DNA from: Coriaria nepalensis
Lineage: Eukaryota; Streptophyta; Magnoliopsida; Cucurbitales; Coriariaceae
Reading direction: 5' to 3'
Assembly: GCA_027186245.1 (NCBI GenBank)
Contig: CP114489.1
Coordinates: 4,099,501-4,163,500 of the forward strand
DNA: 64,000 nucleotides
Shown: positions 1-12,032 of the stretch, in pieces
How positions within the stretch are numbered: the stretch's first letter is position 1
Layout: every line of letters starts with the position of its first letter
The notes under the pieces: generated by a model
What the model was told of the DNA's origin: nothing
Database searches by the model: none
The model's input: only the letters and a program-made list of their open reading frames with translations
Program-made: the position numbers and the translations under genes

Positions 1-2240
1 GAGCATGAAAAATTCCTCTATACTGGTAAGGAGACTTTTCTGTCTGAGGGAAAAACAAAATCATAAATGAGGGAAGTTTTAGCATAGAAATCCAGCAGAT
101 AAAAGTGGGAACACATTAGACTTTTAGGGTATATTGGAATGATATAAGATGAAATGAATATTAAAGGCCACTCCATAAAATACCTGAACAGTGAGCCGAC
201 CTCGTACAAGGTCCATTGGGTAAGTTGCAGACATTGCAATAATACCTGCACAAGCACCAGCTCCAAGGCGTAGGACTGGAGTAAGTTGAGCATCTTCTGC
301 AAGAGATTAGAGAAGAACTAAGTCCAAACATGACCAGACAGTTATCTGTAACTTCATATCATGAGCTGTAGCATGTCAACCAAATTAAAAATGCCAACAA
401 ATTCTACCGGGTAAGGGAAGGAAAGAATCAAAATTACAGGTGTAAGTGGTACCATGTCCAGTTTGCTGTCGATACAGCCAGAGGATGCCCCTGATGACAA
501 AAGTAACAAGAAGGAGACAAGAAAGAAATCACTTAAAGGCAATGGTAACCACAAATACTTCTAGTCACAGAGATAAAAAGAAGAAGATAAAATTAACCAA
601 ATCTTTGAATAAATGCATCATATAATGGCAACATCAAAGAAGAGAGAAAAGAAACCTAGATGCTTCCTCATAACTAAAGAACTTGACTGCCGAATTTGGG
701 ACAATGCGCACGCAATTAGTTCCATTGCCTTTGAACAATCCTCTGAATCCCTCAGCTCTCCAGATGTATTTCAAGCCCTGAATGGTTCCCTTATACTTTA
801 TACTATGAGGATTTTGAACCTGCATATTTGAAAAAATGAGGCAGACAAAGATAATTTAGAATGCAAAATACATCTAGCACAATTATCCGTGCCACAGTCA
901 TTTAAAAATTCATAATACTCTCTGACACTACCTATCCCTCTTTAGAGACACCTCAAACGCATATCAGTAGTCACAAAACCAATCATCTCACTAAGATCAG
1001 GGATGTTCAAAATCTGGAAGGCTCTTGATGATATAACATCTGCTGATAGAACCTGCTCACCTAAATAAAAGGGAGATCTTCTAGATAGAATGGTCTATCT
1101 TCATGAGGAAGAGGAAGAAAAGATTACCTGAAGCAAAATCTTCAGTCTTTCCAATGGTGCAACTGCAGTACGTGACCTGTAGTAGGTGATGAATCAAACT
1201 CGATTAATGTAAGTAAATTAACAGATGAAAAGCTCAGCTCAAGAATACACATCACAAAAGGTGTGCTTGTGGTGAATAGTTAGCAAACTAAATCTGATAT
1301 TTAACCTGGATGCATTTCAGATCAATTATTATAGCATCCTGTTTAAGCCGCAGAAATTTTGGCTTCCAACTCAATTTGGGATGATATTCTCAGCATAAGC
1401 CCATTAAATGCAGCTTGTACTTTACTATATAGCAGTTTATGCTTCAGTCTTTCAAAAAGTACAATGAGTAGAATAATTTTAGAAACACAGTTCTGGCTAG
1501 AATAGTGGAGAAAAAACCAATTGACTAAAAAAAATGCCAACACTCACCTAAATCTGATACTGTTTAGTATTTTTCAGAAGTTAGGAACAACAATAATAAT
1601 CTATCAAAGTTAAGAAACTTGAAAAGACAGCCGTCCTCGAGTCCGGTACTCATAAAGCAAATTTAAGCTAAGCCACATAGCTCTCAGAAATCAATATTTC
1701 AATCTCATTACAGTCCTATTTATCCATCATCTTTTCCTTAATTAAACTTCTACTGAGCGATAACATACAAACACAGAATAACATAAATAAAGTAGACGTA
1801 ATAATGACTTCTGCAACTAAAAAGGAAGAAAAGCCTACAGTTCTATATCATGCAATTGCAGAGTCATAAATCCGACATCCGCCAATCGTCTTCGTAAAAG
1901 AAATTGTCAGTCGCGGAAAATTAAAGCACCAGAGAAATCAAAATAATACAACTGAATGAAATTCTAGCTGAATCCTCCATGAAAAAAACAAGCAAATATG
2001 ACTCGATTAAGACGACGAAGACAAAAATCAAGCGCAAAAAATGATGTGCACTCACAGAATAGAGTAAAAATAAATAAACATAGATCACCATAAAATCGTG
2101 AAAACTCACACTCCGCCGGCGATTCCTCCGGCGCAGAGAGACTTGCAGATGCTGAGGAAGGCATTACTCGGAGCCTTAACTCCTTCAGTCGAGGGTTTCG
2201 CCTCCTCGGCCAGATTAACGATCAATAATCGCCGTCTCCA
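1..2240 (-). CDS. ADNT1: Mitochondrial adenine nucleotide transporter, ADNT1-like (partial, start codon not identifiable)
   Basis: Mitochondrial carrier family protein, expected to exchange AMP/ADP/ATP across the inner membrane. Six exons can be traced on the minus strand: about 2110-2219, 1128-1176, 656-819, 453-490, 184-296 and 1-43, all joined in frame by GT-AG introns. The gene continues beyond base 1. Diagnostic stretches are NLAEEA and ICKSLCAGGIAGGV (first transmembrane helix), RTAVAPLERLKILLQ (carrier P-x-[DE]-x-[RK] signature region), GLFKGNGTNC, FFSYEEASRGILWLY and SATYPMDLVRGRL (second signature). The oddity is the 5' end. No ATG lies upstream in frame with NLAEEA. An ATG-like AAGATC at about 2246 and an extra GATC at about 2219-2222 separate the likely original start from the rest. 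The family is clear. Whether this copy makes protein is doubtful. Confidence 0.85.
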
Positions 2241-3680
2241 CGGCGATCTTCTAGTTTTCCGGCTGCTCTAGGAGCGAGAGCGAGTGAGTTTTGAATAGTA
2301 CAAAGCGCAGAGAGAGAAACTAAATACAAGTGAAATGAAACGGACTCAACAAATTTGGGCGGTTGAGATGGGCATAATAAATAGTATGGGAATTGGGATC
2401 TTGTAGTGCCAAATTCCAAGCTCGGGTAATTAGTATCGGGTCTGGATCCTCGACCCGTAGACCCGTTTTAGATCAACAGTAATTAGTTGATCCTTTAACG
2501 TGATATTATATTAGAAATATTAGCATGATAAAATCTTTTCTTTTTTTGGCTCGTAAAAATGTCTAATTGCAGTTTGGAGAGAAAATTACAAAAATATCAA
2601 GTGTTGCCTACTAATACTTAGAAAGATATTATAATATAAAAGTCTAACTTGCTCTGTTCCTATGGGCTTTCGATCCGGTCCGATGTTACATTTCTTTTTT
2701 CTTGGGCCCAAATTGATTTTTTATTTTTAATTTTTCCTTTATTTAAGACAGCACTTGTGCTAGATTTCATACCATAATGATTATAATTTAAAATTTGATG
2801 ATTATTTTTAAATGTAACTAAATAAATGGAAATTTCTTTTACAACTTTCGTTTATTAAGTTGTTAAGAAGTCTTCTAATACGGTATTTGGATTATTCCCA
2901 CAATCACTTGCGAAGCAAGCAAGGAATAAAGAAAATAATAGAGTTACTTGGATTATAAGCAAGGTTGATGAATGTCGTGTAAATACTCCAATCCATGCTT
3001 ACAGGATAACATCCATTGTGGAATTGTTCGTTGGAATTTCAAGGTGCTGCACTCATAATTTCATAAATTATCTATTTATCTATGTCCCCTATTACGACTT
3101 TATCTCTATTTGGCCATGATAGTGACGCTGCTCAAGAAAAAGATATCACCCATCATTTTCAGACCGACGAACCGGGCCTCAATGTGGGATAATAGAAATT
3201 GGTCCGGTCTTATTGGTTAATATTGATTCCTTGTAATAGATCAGCAACATTTTCTTACGTAAATTAGTTTTGACCTGAACAAACTATCATGATCTATGAT
3301 ATGCAATTATGCAGTTTCAGCCAATACAAATGAAGCAAATATAAAATTAAGACAAAAAGTTGTTTGTATAGTTGTTGATGCTGGTCAGTACCTCTACCCG
3401 AACACCAGTTGTGTGTCTGCTCGGCCAGATTGTTGTCAGCACAATGAAAATAACAGAGAGTTGGGGTTTGTGACTAGCAAACTCGATGATTAAGTTAGTC
3501 AGAAAAGTAGATGAACATGAGTTAAGTGCTTGGGAGAAAAATATTAAGAGAATTTTTGAAGAGAACGAGATTTTAAATTTTTTAAAAAAAGAGTTAATAA
3601 GTATTTATACTATCTTTTTAGAAAATAAGGTGTGTCACCCTTTACACATGTCCTCATCTTAATAGTAGGCAGTCCGCATC
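2241..3680. other. Intergenic, no gene seen
   Basis: AT-rich DNA between the carrier 5' end and the tandem-repeat block. No coding segment with recognisable family features was found on either strand. The segment next to 2240 should hold the carrier promoter. Confidence 0.5.
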
Positions 3681-3996
3681 TTAGTGCTCTAGTGACTCTG
3701 TGGTTGCTACCATTAATACCGCAAAAATTTGTTCCCTACTAACTTTGTACTATTTTTCAATTGTTTTTATCTTCTCCAAGTCTAAGTCATATTCAAATTT
3801 GCTCTCCATAATACATTGACGTCTCCTCATTTTAACTCTTAGTGCTCTAGTGACTCTGTGGTTGCTACCATTAATACCGCAAAAATTTGTTCCCTACTAA
3901 CTTTGTACTATTTTTCAATTGTTTTTATCTTCTCCAAGTCTAAGTCATATTCAAATTTGCTCTCCATAATACATTGACGTCTCCTCATTTTAACTC
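3681..3996. repeat. Perfect-looking direct tandem duplication, 2 x 158 bp
   Basis: The unit beginning TTAGTGCTCTAGTGACTCTG at 3681-3838 is followed immediately by a second copy at 3839-3996, with no difference noticed by eye. The near identity implies a recent duplication or an assembly duplication. It directly abuts the 95-bp array. Confidence 0.95.
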
Positions 3997-4009
3997 TTTC
4001 TACCGCATC

Positions 4010-4790
4010 TAATTTTCATGAGATATGATACTTTTGTTTAAGATAATTAGGTATCTTAGTTTGAATTGAACTAATCAGATTACGTATGGTCTTCCAGTCA
4101 TATCTTATTTCTATGAGATATGATACTTATGTCTGAGCTTATTAGATTTCTCAATTTAGGCTGAGCGAATTATGTTAGGTCTGTTCTTTCAACTGTATCT
4201 CAATTCCAGAAAATATGGTACTTATATCCGAGATGATCGGATATCTTAGTTCAAATTGAGTTAATCAGGTTAGGTTTGACCTTCTGATCATGTCTCTTTT
4301 GCATGAGATATGGTACTCTTATCCGAGCTAATCAAGTATCTCAGTCCAAGCTATGCTAATCAAGTCAGGTATACTCTTTTTGTCATATCTCATTTTCATG
4401 AGATATGATACTTTTTTCCGAGCCAATCAAGTATCAGGTCGGGTCTGACCTTCTGCGTATGTCTTATTTCTATGAGATATGGTACTCTTGTCTAAGCTGA
4501 TCATATATCTCAGTTCGGGTTGAGTTGATCAAGTCATGTTTGTTCTTCCAATCATGTCTAATTTTTATGAGATATGATATTCTTGTCTGAGTTTATTAAG
4601 TATTTCAGTTTGGACTGAACTGATTATATCAAATTTGTTCTTCCAATCATGTCTCATATTCATAAATATATGATACTCTTATTCAAGCGAACTAGATATT
4701 TCAATCTAAGCTGAACTAATCAGGTCAAGCGAACTAGATATTTCAATCTAAGCTGAACTAATCAGGTCAGGTCTTCTCGTACCTACGAGT
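4010..4790. repeat. Tandem array, about 95-bp period, 8 diverged copies
   Basis: The word AGATATGATA or a close variant recurs at 4021, 4116, 4211, 4306, 4401, 4475, 4570 and about 4665. Spacing is 95 bp except for one 74-bp unit, which must carry a deletion of about 21 bp. Each unit also holds AATCAGGT-like and TCTGACCTTC-like words. Near the end a block of about 43 bp starting CAAGCGAACTAGATATTTC is itself repeated (about 4684 and 4727). The flanks TGTGTCACCC (about 3630) and CACCCCAACA (about 5005) could be the ends of a solo LTR, but no target-site duplication was found. Confidence 0.9.
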
Positions 4791-5009
4791 TATTTATTTT
4801 GGTATTCCTCAAATCAAACCATAAAGGATGAGATGACCAGGTCTTAGACTTTGGTTAAGCTGGACAGACCCAAGTTCTTATAGGAGAATTAATTAAATCT
4901 AAATTGTGAGATAGATAAATAATAAATAATTCAATTCTTTCGGTTCTAATTCTGCTTCTTGAGATGTTGCTCGCTAAACTACGGTGAGATTTCTCACCCC
5001 AACAATAGT

Positions 5010-5624
5010 ATAATATAATATTTTATGGTTTATAAACAAACGCAAAAACACTAATAAAGTAGGAAGGATTGACATTGTTTCACGTAAATAAAATATTAAA
5101 TTGAATAAGCAAAGGAAAACTAGCGGCGTTGGCATTTGCCTTTCCGAGGCAGCTAGCAGTTCCTTGTCAACCTAAACATGCTTCCCTGCTTCTTTGATTG
5201 CCCACCTAGGCGCCCCCCAACTGCCCAAGTCCTGCCTCGAAGGCAATTTGGTAAAATCATATTACGCTTTCACAACCGACCAATCTGACCAGTTCTCTCT
5301 CCGACTCTATCTCGTCCGTCCTTGGCTGAAACTGATTCTTTTCCAGGAAAATGTCAGAAAACGAGTTATTAAATTAAATTAAATTAAATTACTCTTTCTT
5401 CTAAACTCCTCCATTTATTGGGAACCTGAAATTTGCCAGTTACTAGAGAGCAGAATGTTTACCTAACTGTTTAATCATATCATATCATACATATATTTTT
5501 TTTTTTGTTTCTTTCTGGGTTTTGTGATTCTTCATTTTGGCAAGAACTAAGAAGTACTCTGATCTAGATATCCTGAATAATCTCCTTCCTGTTCTCTGGA
5601 TCTTCCCATTTTACTGCGTTAGTA
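5010..5624. other. Upstream region of the EDR4-like gene
   Basis: Non-coding DNA containing a short AAATT microsatellite (about 5370-5390) and pyrimidine-rich stretches. It should contain the promoter and leader of the gene at 5625. No clear TATA element could be chosen. Confidence 0.4.
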
Positions 5625-8552
5625 ATGGAAATGGAGGAGGGGACTAAAGTTCGGTTAGTTCGCTGCCCGAAATGTGCAAATCTCTTGCCGGAGAATCCTG
5701 AATTCTCCGTTTATCAGTGTGGGGGTTGCGGCGCTATTCTCCGAAGTAAGGATTTTTCACATTTTTTTTGAGTCTTAGTTTAATTTTCTCTCTTCTCCTT
5801 TTTGTTTGGTTGCTGAGAAATCAAAATATGTATGTGGCCGGGAACAAGCGAAGATGGAAAATATTATACGTGTTTGAATTTTTGCTGAAAGTTTTGATTT
5901 TTCTTGTTAATTTTTCTAGCTAATTTATTTTCCTACAGCTTTCTATAAATTAATCGATGTTTTGATCTATTGTGCAGCAAAGAAGAAAGTTGCTGTGAAT
6001 GTTGGGTTTGTGGAGAGATCAGGTGATGAGAAAAGTAGAGGGAGCTTTGAGAAGTCGGAGGGTTTGTCTGAGAAAGGAGGTAGTAGTCCTAGTATGTTGA
6101 ATTCTGCTTCTGAGACTGAAAGGGAAAGGGAGAGTCTTAGGGTGAATCCGGGCAATACAAATGGCAGAGTTGTCAGAGAAAAAATCGTTAATCCTAATAG
6201 TGTTCGTTCAAGAACAGGGAGAAAAGAGGTTTTTGATGAATACGAGATGAAACGTGAGGAAGAAATCATTAAAGCCTCAAGGATTGAACCAAGTGGTAGT
6301 AGGAAAGATACTAGGTTCATTGATAATCCGGTTCGTAGTTATAATCTTGATAAGAACATGTATTCAAGGAATTATGTTGATTCAAACATGGAAAGGTATC
6401 TTGGATTTTACGGGAACCCCATGGAAGTTTCTGGTCCGGGGAGATTTCCTAGTACTTATTATGAAGAGGGGCCTTCAAACTATAATAACCCAGATCCATT
6501 ATATCGCGGCTATGGTGGTTCCATGGGAATGAAGACCATAGAAAATTTGGAACGGGATCGAGCTGAGCTCCTTAAGAAGTTGGATGAGTTGCAAATCAAA
6601 CTTAGTAGGTCTGATCCGGATAAAGAAAGAGTCATTCCCAATATGCCCGTACATAATGTTTCAAAGCATCCTGACTTTTCTGAACCCAATGGAACTGTTC
6701 CTACAACAAATCATCATCACAATATTCCTAACTTTTATCCTTCTCCTAGTCATGTTCGAAACGAAGTTCCGGATTATTATGACGATCAATTTCATCCAAT
6801 GATGAGGGGCCCACACTATGAACAGATGCATCCATACTCACCACAATCCCAACATGAATTCTTTCGACGGCAAATGGATGTAAACCCACACCCTCCTGTT
6901 CCTTTTAGGAATAGAAGAATGGTTACAGAGGACCCTGTCAATTCCAATTTATATCGCAATACAAATCCAGTTATGTTTGAACCGTCTAGTTTTCATCCTC
7001 AAGCTGTGTATTCTGTTTCTCCATCTAGAAATAAACAGCAGCATACTAGATGGCCAAGTGATCCTGTTTCAGACATCGGTGGGTTTGGTGTGGTCAGATC
7101 AAAAAGGGATGTGGTAAAGCATAATGGACAATTCTGTCATGCTGTAGCCGGTGGGGCCCCGTTTATAGTTTGCAATAATTGCTTTGAGTTGCTGAAACTT
7201 CCGAGAAAGCTTTTCAGGTTGGTGAAGAATCAGCAAAAACTGCAGTGTGGTGGTTGTTCAGCTTTCATTCTTGTTGTAATTGAGAATAGGAAGCTTACTG
7301 TTAGCATTCCTACTGAACATGAAGATTCTCCTAGTGAGATTTTTTCTAACAGGACAGAAGAACAGGGATCAAATGTAATCGAATCTGAGAAGAGAAAGCA
7401 GAAAAATGGTCTTAATTCCTCTTTCGAGGATGAGGCAAATCCAGCTGGCCCTGCTCCTTCAAAGGAACATACCGACTGTTATTCTAATACTGCAGACACT
7501 AGATATGGGAAGGGAAATGTGAATTCTGAATCAGACATAGATGATAAGGTGATCTTTAAACGGGTTACCTATCAGGATAACTATGTAAAAGATGTGTCGG
7601 CTGCTACTGAGCTGGATGTTTCTTTTGATGAATATACAAATCAGCAATTTTCCCAGGATTCTATGGAGGTAAGTAAAGAAGAATATCATAACAAGACATA
7701 TAACGAGGATGGAGAACCGTTCTTTGTTGAGAAAAAAAGCTTTGAGGATTTCTCAAGATCTAATCGAAGTGAAGAAGATGATGGACCTGAGAAGGAGAAA
7801 GAAAAAGGTAAAGGGAAGGTTTTTATCAATGGAAACCCAATGCCTTATGATGTAGTTAAAGAGGCTGAAAAGCTAGCGGGCCCAATTCTGCCCGGAGATT
7901 ACTGGTAGGTGAACTAAAAAGCATCTCATTTCTTGTATACAAATTAAAAGGATCCATGATGACTTGATATTAAGTGATTTGTTCTTCCTTATTCTCCGCC
8001 CCCTAGGTATGATTTCCATGCTGGATTCTGGGGTGTGATGGGCCATCCATGTCTTGGCATAATTCCTGTAAGATTAACTGATTTTCATTGATGATAGATT
8101 ATATAAAATTTTCTTTTGGTAATATGTTTCTGAGTTAATAGGCTAAAACTGTATTCCGTCTTTGCAGCCGTTTATTGAAGAATTCAATTACCCTATGCCG
8201 ACAAATTGTGCAGCTGGAAATACTGGAGTGTATGTAAATAGGAGGGAGCTTCATCAGAAAGATCTGGACCTTCTTTCAGACAGAGGATTGCCCGCCACAA
8301 GAGATAGGTTCTATAATATTGACATATCTGGGACAGTTCGAGATGAAGATTCTGGACAAGAATTATATCATCTGGGAAGACTAGCTCCCACGTAAGTATT
8401 TTCTTATGCTTACGATATTGATTCCTAGCTTGAACAATTTTGGTATTTATTTTTATTTTTTATTAGTTAATAGATTGTTGGTTTGGTAATGGAATAGAAT
8501 TGAGAAGGTGAAACGTGGGTTTGGCATGAAAGTGCCTAGATTTCTCCTGTGA
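5625..8552 (+). CDS. EDR4: ENHANCED DISEASE RESISTANCE 4-like protein (DUF3133 zinc ribbon)
   Basis: Five exons: 5625-5745, 5978-7904, 8007-8067, 8168-8391 and 8498-8552. They join in frame to give 795 codons plus stop. The N-terminus has a zinc ribbon with Cys14, Cys17, Cys32 and Cys35 (RCPKCANLLPE, CGGCGA). A short coiled coil (IENLERDRAELLKKLDEL) lies near residue 230. The DUF3133/zinc-ribbon_12 domain lies at about 424-485 (APFIVCNNCFELLKLP, LQCGGCSAF). The conserved C-terminal block WYDFHAGFWGVMGHPCLGII follows from about 683. Arabidopsis EDR4 is a negative regulator of salicylate-dependent powdery mildew resistance that works with EDR1. The exact member is inferred; the family also contains At4g01090, which I recall as the neighbour of ADNT1. 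The start is the first in-frame ATG before the zinc ribbon. The gene is intact. Confidence 0.9.
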
Positions 8553-8946
8553 TCTTCCAGATTCTGGCTGCTTTGTCGCTGTAAGAATTTATTATATTTT
8601 TTTATTTAAGGAAATTTTGATATCTCATTGTTTGTGAATTTTTTACCATTTATTGTAAAAATTATATATGATTTGTTCATGTTGAGTGTGTAATGCAAAA
8701 GCTTGTGGACAGGTTTTGAATCTGTATTGAGAAGTTGATTGAATTATTCAGTTAGTTAGCACATTTTCATGTCAAGGCAGATTGATTGTAGGAAATCTAG
8801 AACAAAGTCAACATTCACATTTTTCGTAGGCGGGAAAAAAAAAAAAAAAAGAAACTACATAAACTTTCCAGTCAAGTCGTGACTAACTAAGCCAACAACC
8901 ATCAGTTGGTAAGAAGAAGAAAAAACAGAGCTCTCTCATGGCTTTC
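8553..8946. other. Convergent 3' intergenic spacer
   Basis: Separates the stop of the EDR4-like gene from the 3' end of the HMG-box gene on the other strand. It holds a 16-A run (8835-8850). Nothing else was recognised. Confidence 0.5.
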
Positions 8947-10635
8947 TCAGGCTTTTTTGTCCCCATCCTGCTTCAATGTAACAACAGACTTGTTGTAGTC
9001 TTCCAGTTCCTTCTTGTAAGCCTCCATAGCTTCTGCAGCTTTATCGTTCCAGACTTTCTTCTCTTCCTCCTTCAGTTCCTTCCATTTCATTGAAATCATT
9101 GCAGTAAGTGTAGAGTTGTTAATGCCAGGTACCTCCTCTGTTAAACTCTTCCTTGTTTCTCTACAGAATAGAAAGAAAGATCCGGCAGGCTTCTTTGGCT
9201 TGTTAGGGTCAACAGCCTTCTTCTCTTCCCTCTCTTTCTTCTTCTTCTGACGATCCTCCTTAGTTTTCTTGATTATATTCTCTGTTTTCTCCTTCTTCTT
9301 GAGCAACTGCAAAGCTTCCTGTTTCTGAAGTTTCATGTGCTCGTCCTCTTCCTTTTCGTGAATTGCAGCTTCCTCCTCCTTCTTCTGTTTGTAAACTTCC
9401 ATTTCTATCACATACTTTTCCTTGTTCTTTGTTGCAATCTTCATGTGCCAAAATGCATAGAAGAGTTATTACAACGATTAAGAAAACAGTCACAACACAA
9501 ATAACAAAATTTGGATCAAACAGGAAACAAACCTCTTCATAAGGCTTCCTCTGCTTTTCTGTCATGTTTTTCCACTCTTCACCCAGAATTTTTGCTATGG
9601 TGATATGATAATCCTGAGAAAACAGAAATAGATGGGATTTTAGTTTTTAATTACTTGTTTTTCTTGTTATCAGGTTCTGCTTCTTGCTTGAACTGAAGGT
9701 ACTGATCAAGCTGGTCCTTAGCCATCTTCTGCTTCTGATCCTCTTCTAGAAGCTTCATGGCTTCACTCTCTCTTTTCTTTTTATCCATTACCTGCAAATA
9801 GGCTTCCTTTTCAGCTCGATATCTCTCCTCATAGGGCTTCTTCTCTTCTGCAGTGACATTCTTCCATTTTTCCCCCAAAATGTTTGAAATTTCCTTGAAA
9901 TCAGCTTCTGGGTTATCCTTCTTGATTTCATTCCATTGATCTTTGGACCATAAAATGTAAGGAATGTAAGGAATGTAAGGAATGTAAGGTGGAGATGGCC
10001 TTTTCTTTTCAGGGCACCCCTTCTTCTCTTTCTTTGCTTGAACTACAGGGAACTTCTTGATAAAATAAAAAGAAATGAAAAAAAAAAAGTAAGGGTTTTT
10101 GAAGTTTTCCACATTTTCTCGGAAACCAAACAGAAAATTAAGAGAACTTTCATACCGGATCCATGATGGGTTTAAACTCTTTCGCTTTCTGCAACTTCTT
10201 CAACTCAATTTGAAGCTTCTCCTGCTCTCGACCTCGAGTTTCTAGCTCTTCATCCTTCTGCTTCAACATCTCATCCTTGGCCTTCAAAATCTCCTCTGTT
10301 TTCTCCTTCTCGATCTTTAATTTCTGAAGCAGATCTTGCATACCTTTGTCCATGGAGGATGCCACCTTAGACTGTTGTTTCTTTGTAGCCACCGCTTTAG
10401 ATTTACCTTTCTTGGGCGAAGATAGAGTCTGAGATAGACTCTCATCGTTCTCCTTCTCTAGATTTTTCGATTACGGCATGGTCGCCTCCGGTGCCGGAGA
10501 TTTTCCAACCGACAAGTTGGCCTGTGGTGGTGATGGTTGGTTTTTATCTTTCAGTGCTTTCCGTCTGTTCCTAGGTTTCTTGGTCACTAATGGTTGGTCA
10601 TTGATGGCAGCTTGAGAAGTTGTAGAATCGGCCAT
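8947..10635 (-). pseudogene. Three-HMG-box protein (HMGB6/3xHMG-box type), degraded
   Basis: Coding pieces on the minus strand match plant 3xHMG-box proteins, which bind mitotic chromosomes and DNA. An N-terminal basic and coiled-coil part (10635-10156; DKGMQDLLQKLKIEKEKTEE) is followed by box 1 (about 10045-9651; DQWNEIKKDNPEADFKEISN). Then come the end of box 2 (about 9612-9567; LGEEWKNMTEKQRKPYEE) and box 3 with its tail (9444-8947; DPNKPKKPAGSFFLF, NNSTLTAMISMKWKELKEEE). Lesions: an in-frame TAA at 10473-10471 (codon 55); loss of the first half of box 2, leaving only 41 bp where an intron plus about 35 codons are expected; and a 9-bp tandem expansion inside box 1. The neighbour is a WRKY gene, as in Arabidopsis At4g23800-At4g23810. 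It is probably non-functional, though the downstream pieces keep good codon structure. Confidence 0.8.
9957..9991 (-). repeat. 9-bp coding minisatellite (Pro-Tyr-Ile) x 4
   Basis: Four tandem CCTTACATT units (read on the minus strand) encode PYIPYIPYIPYI at the start of HMG box 1, where family members have a single PYILW or YVLW. The expansion inserts nine residues beside helix I of the box. Confidence 0.9.
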
Positions 10636-12032
10636 GGAGGAGAGTAGAGAAGATTGGAGAGCAATTTGAAATCCGGTGGCCAGGTTTTGTTTTCTAAATA
10701 TGGGGTAGTCGACCGTTGGCTGTTTTCTGAAGGGCGGGTGTTTATCTTTCAGGTTTTGTTTTCAAGCACAAATTGTAATTCAATTACAGAGATGTATGTA
10801 ATTTTGAATTCTTTTCCAAAAGCCTGCCATCCTTGATGCGAAATTCATTCACGGTATTGGCACGTGCTTGAGGAATGGGCTCCTCACTTCTGCTTCACCC
10901 CCTCCGGAACTCACTGGGCTTCTAAAATTGGGCCTCTTCACTCTAGTAATGAAAACTATTGGGCCTTTTGCCTGCTCTTGTGCCATGATCTAGTCTTCTA
11001 GGTGATTGGACTTGTTAGGAACATGTTAGTTGTTAGGATTATGCCTCTTCTCATATTAAGTTTTTAGAGATATTTTATACAACACAAGTTATATGAAAGT
11101 AACGTTTTGTCATTTGTGAGAGTACATATAATGAAGTTCGATGTGTAATACAAGAATTCTTAATTCTTACATTTCGTTATAAACTTTATTGTATTCCATT
11201 TATACTTTATGCAATAAAGTTTCGTTACTTAAAATTAAATAAACCAACATGTTGTATTACATACATAACAAATTACATTGAGTATGATGTAGCAAATCAT
11301 AACTATATATTTATAAATAAATGTACGGGTTGTTAGTTTGATATTTATTTATCTATCCTAAGGAACGTTCCTTAGTACCAAATTAAATATTTATTGGTGT
11401 AATTTTTCTTTTTATTGGAAATTTGGAAAACTCTTATACGTGTCTTCGGTGATGGATTGTAAATTCCGATAATAGAGGTTTTAAGAGTAGTGATTAAACT
11501 CACAATATTATCATGTTAGTTTATAATACAATCTCAAACGTTATATAGGAGGTTTAAATCCGAGACTAATCCAGAAAGTCATTCTCATCCCTAACCATTT
11601 GGATGACTGGTAAGGGGTATTTTTATTGGTGTAACATCCCGCAAGTATAGGATAAAGTCATTGCAGTTGGGGACTAAGACACAGACATTAAATAAACATG
11701 GAATTATTTATTAAAAATTAAAATATATAGAGAGAGAGAGAGAGAGAGAGCTGATTATGATAAGGAAATTGGAAAAAGGAAACATTACACGGAAATTAGG
11801 AGTAATTTATTAATGATCCCATCTGTATTCATCATGTGAACCTTCCTTCCTTTGCTATGTTTTAACGAAAGGGTCATAAGAAAATGTTACGTGTTTCCAC
11901 CTTCTCCAGCCATTCAAAATGAAAAGGCAGCAGCATTAGAGATCTCCTCAAATTATAATCTTCCAGTTAACTCTTATTCTTACCTTTTCCCTCGCTCTTT
12001 CCCTCTCCCCAAACAAGTCGCTACAACAAGAA
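10636..12032. other. Intergenic with an (AG)n microsatellite
   Basis: Head-to-head spacer between the HMG-box gene and the gene at 12033. An (AG)11 run lies at about 11729-11750. The rest is AT-rich with no recognised coding segment. The 180 bp before 12033 are pyrimidine-rich and likely form the leader. Confidence 0.5.

Noticed and set aside
4010..4790. CRISPR-like regular repeats
   Set aside because: Units are contiguous 95-bp diverged tandem copies with no unique spacers, in a plant nuclear genome.
3630..5008. Solo LTR around the tandem repeats (TGTGTCACCC ... CACCCCAACA)
   Set aside because: The ends fit TG...CA, but no 5-bp target duplication was visible, so it is mentioned only as a possibility under the repeat.
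5967..6320. 117-aa open frame on the minus strand
   Set aside because: Lies fully opposite exon 2 of the EDR4-like gene and has no family features.
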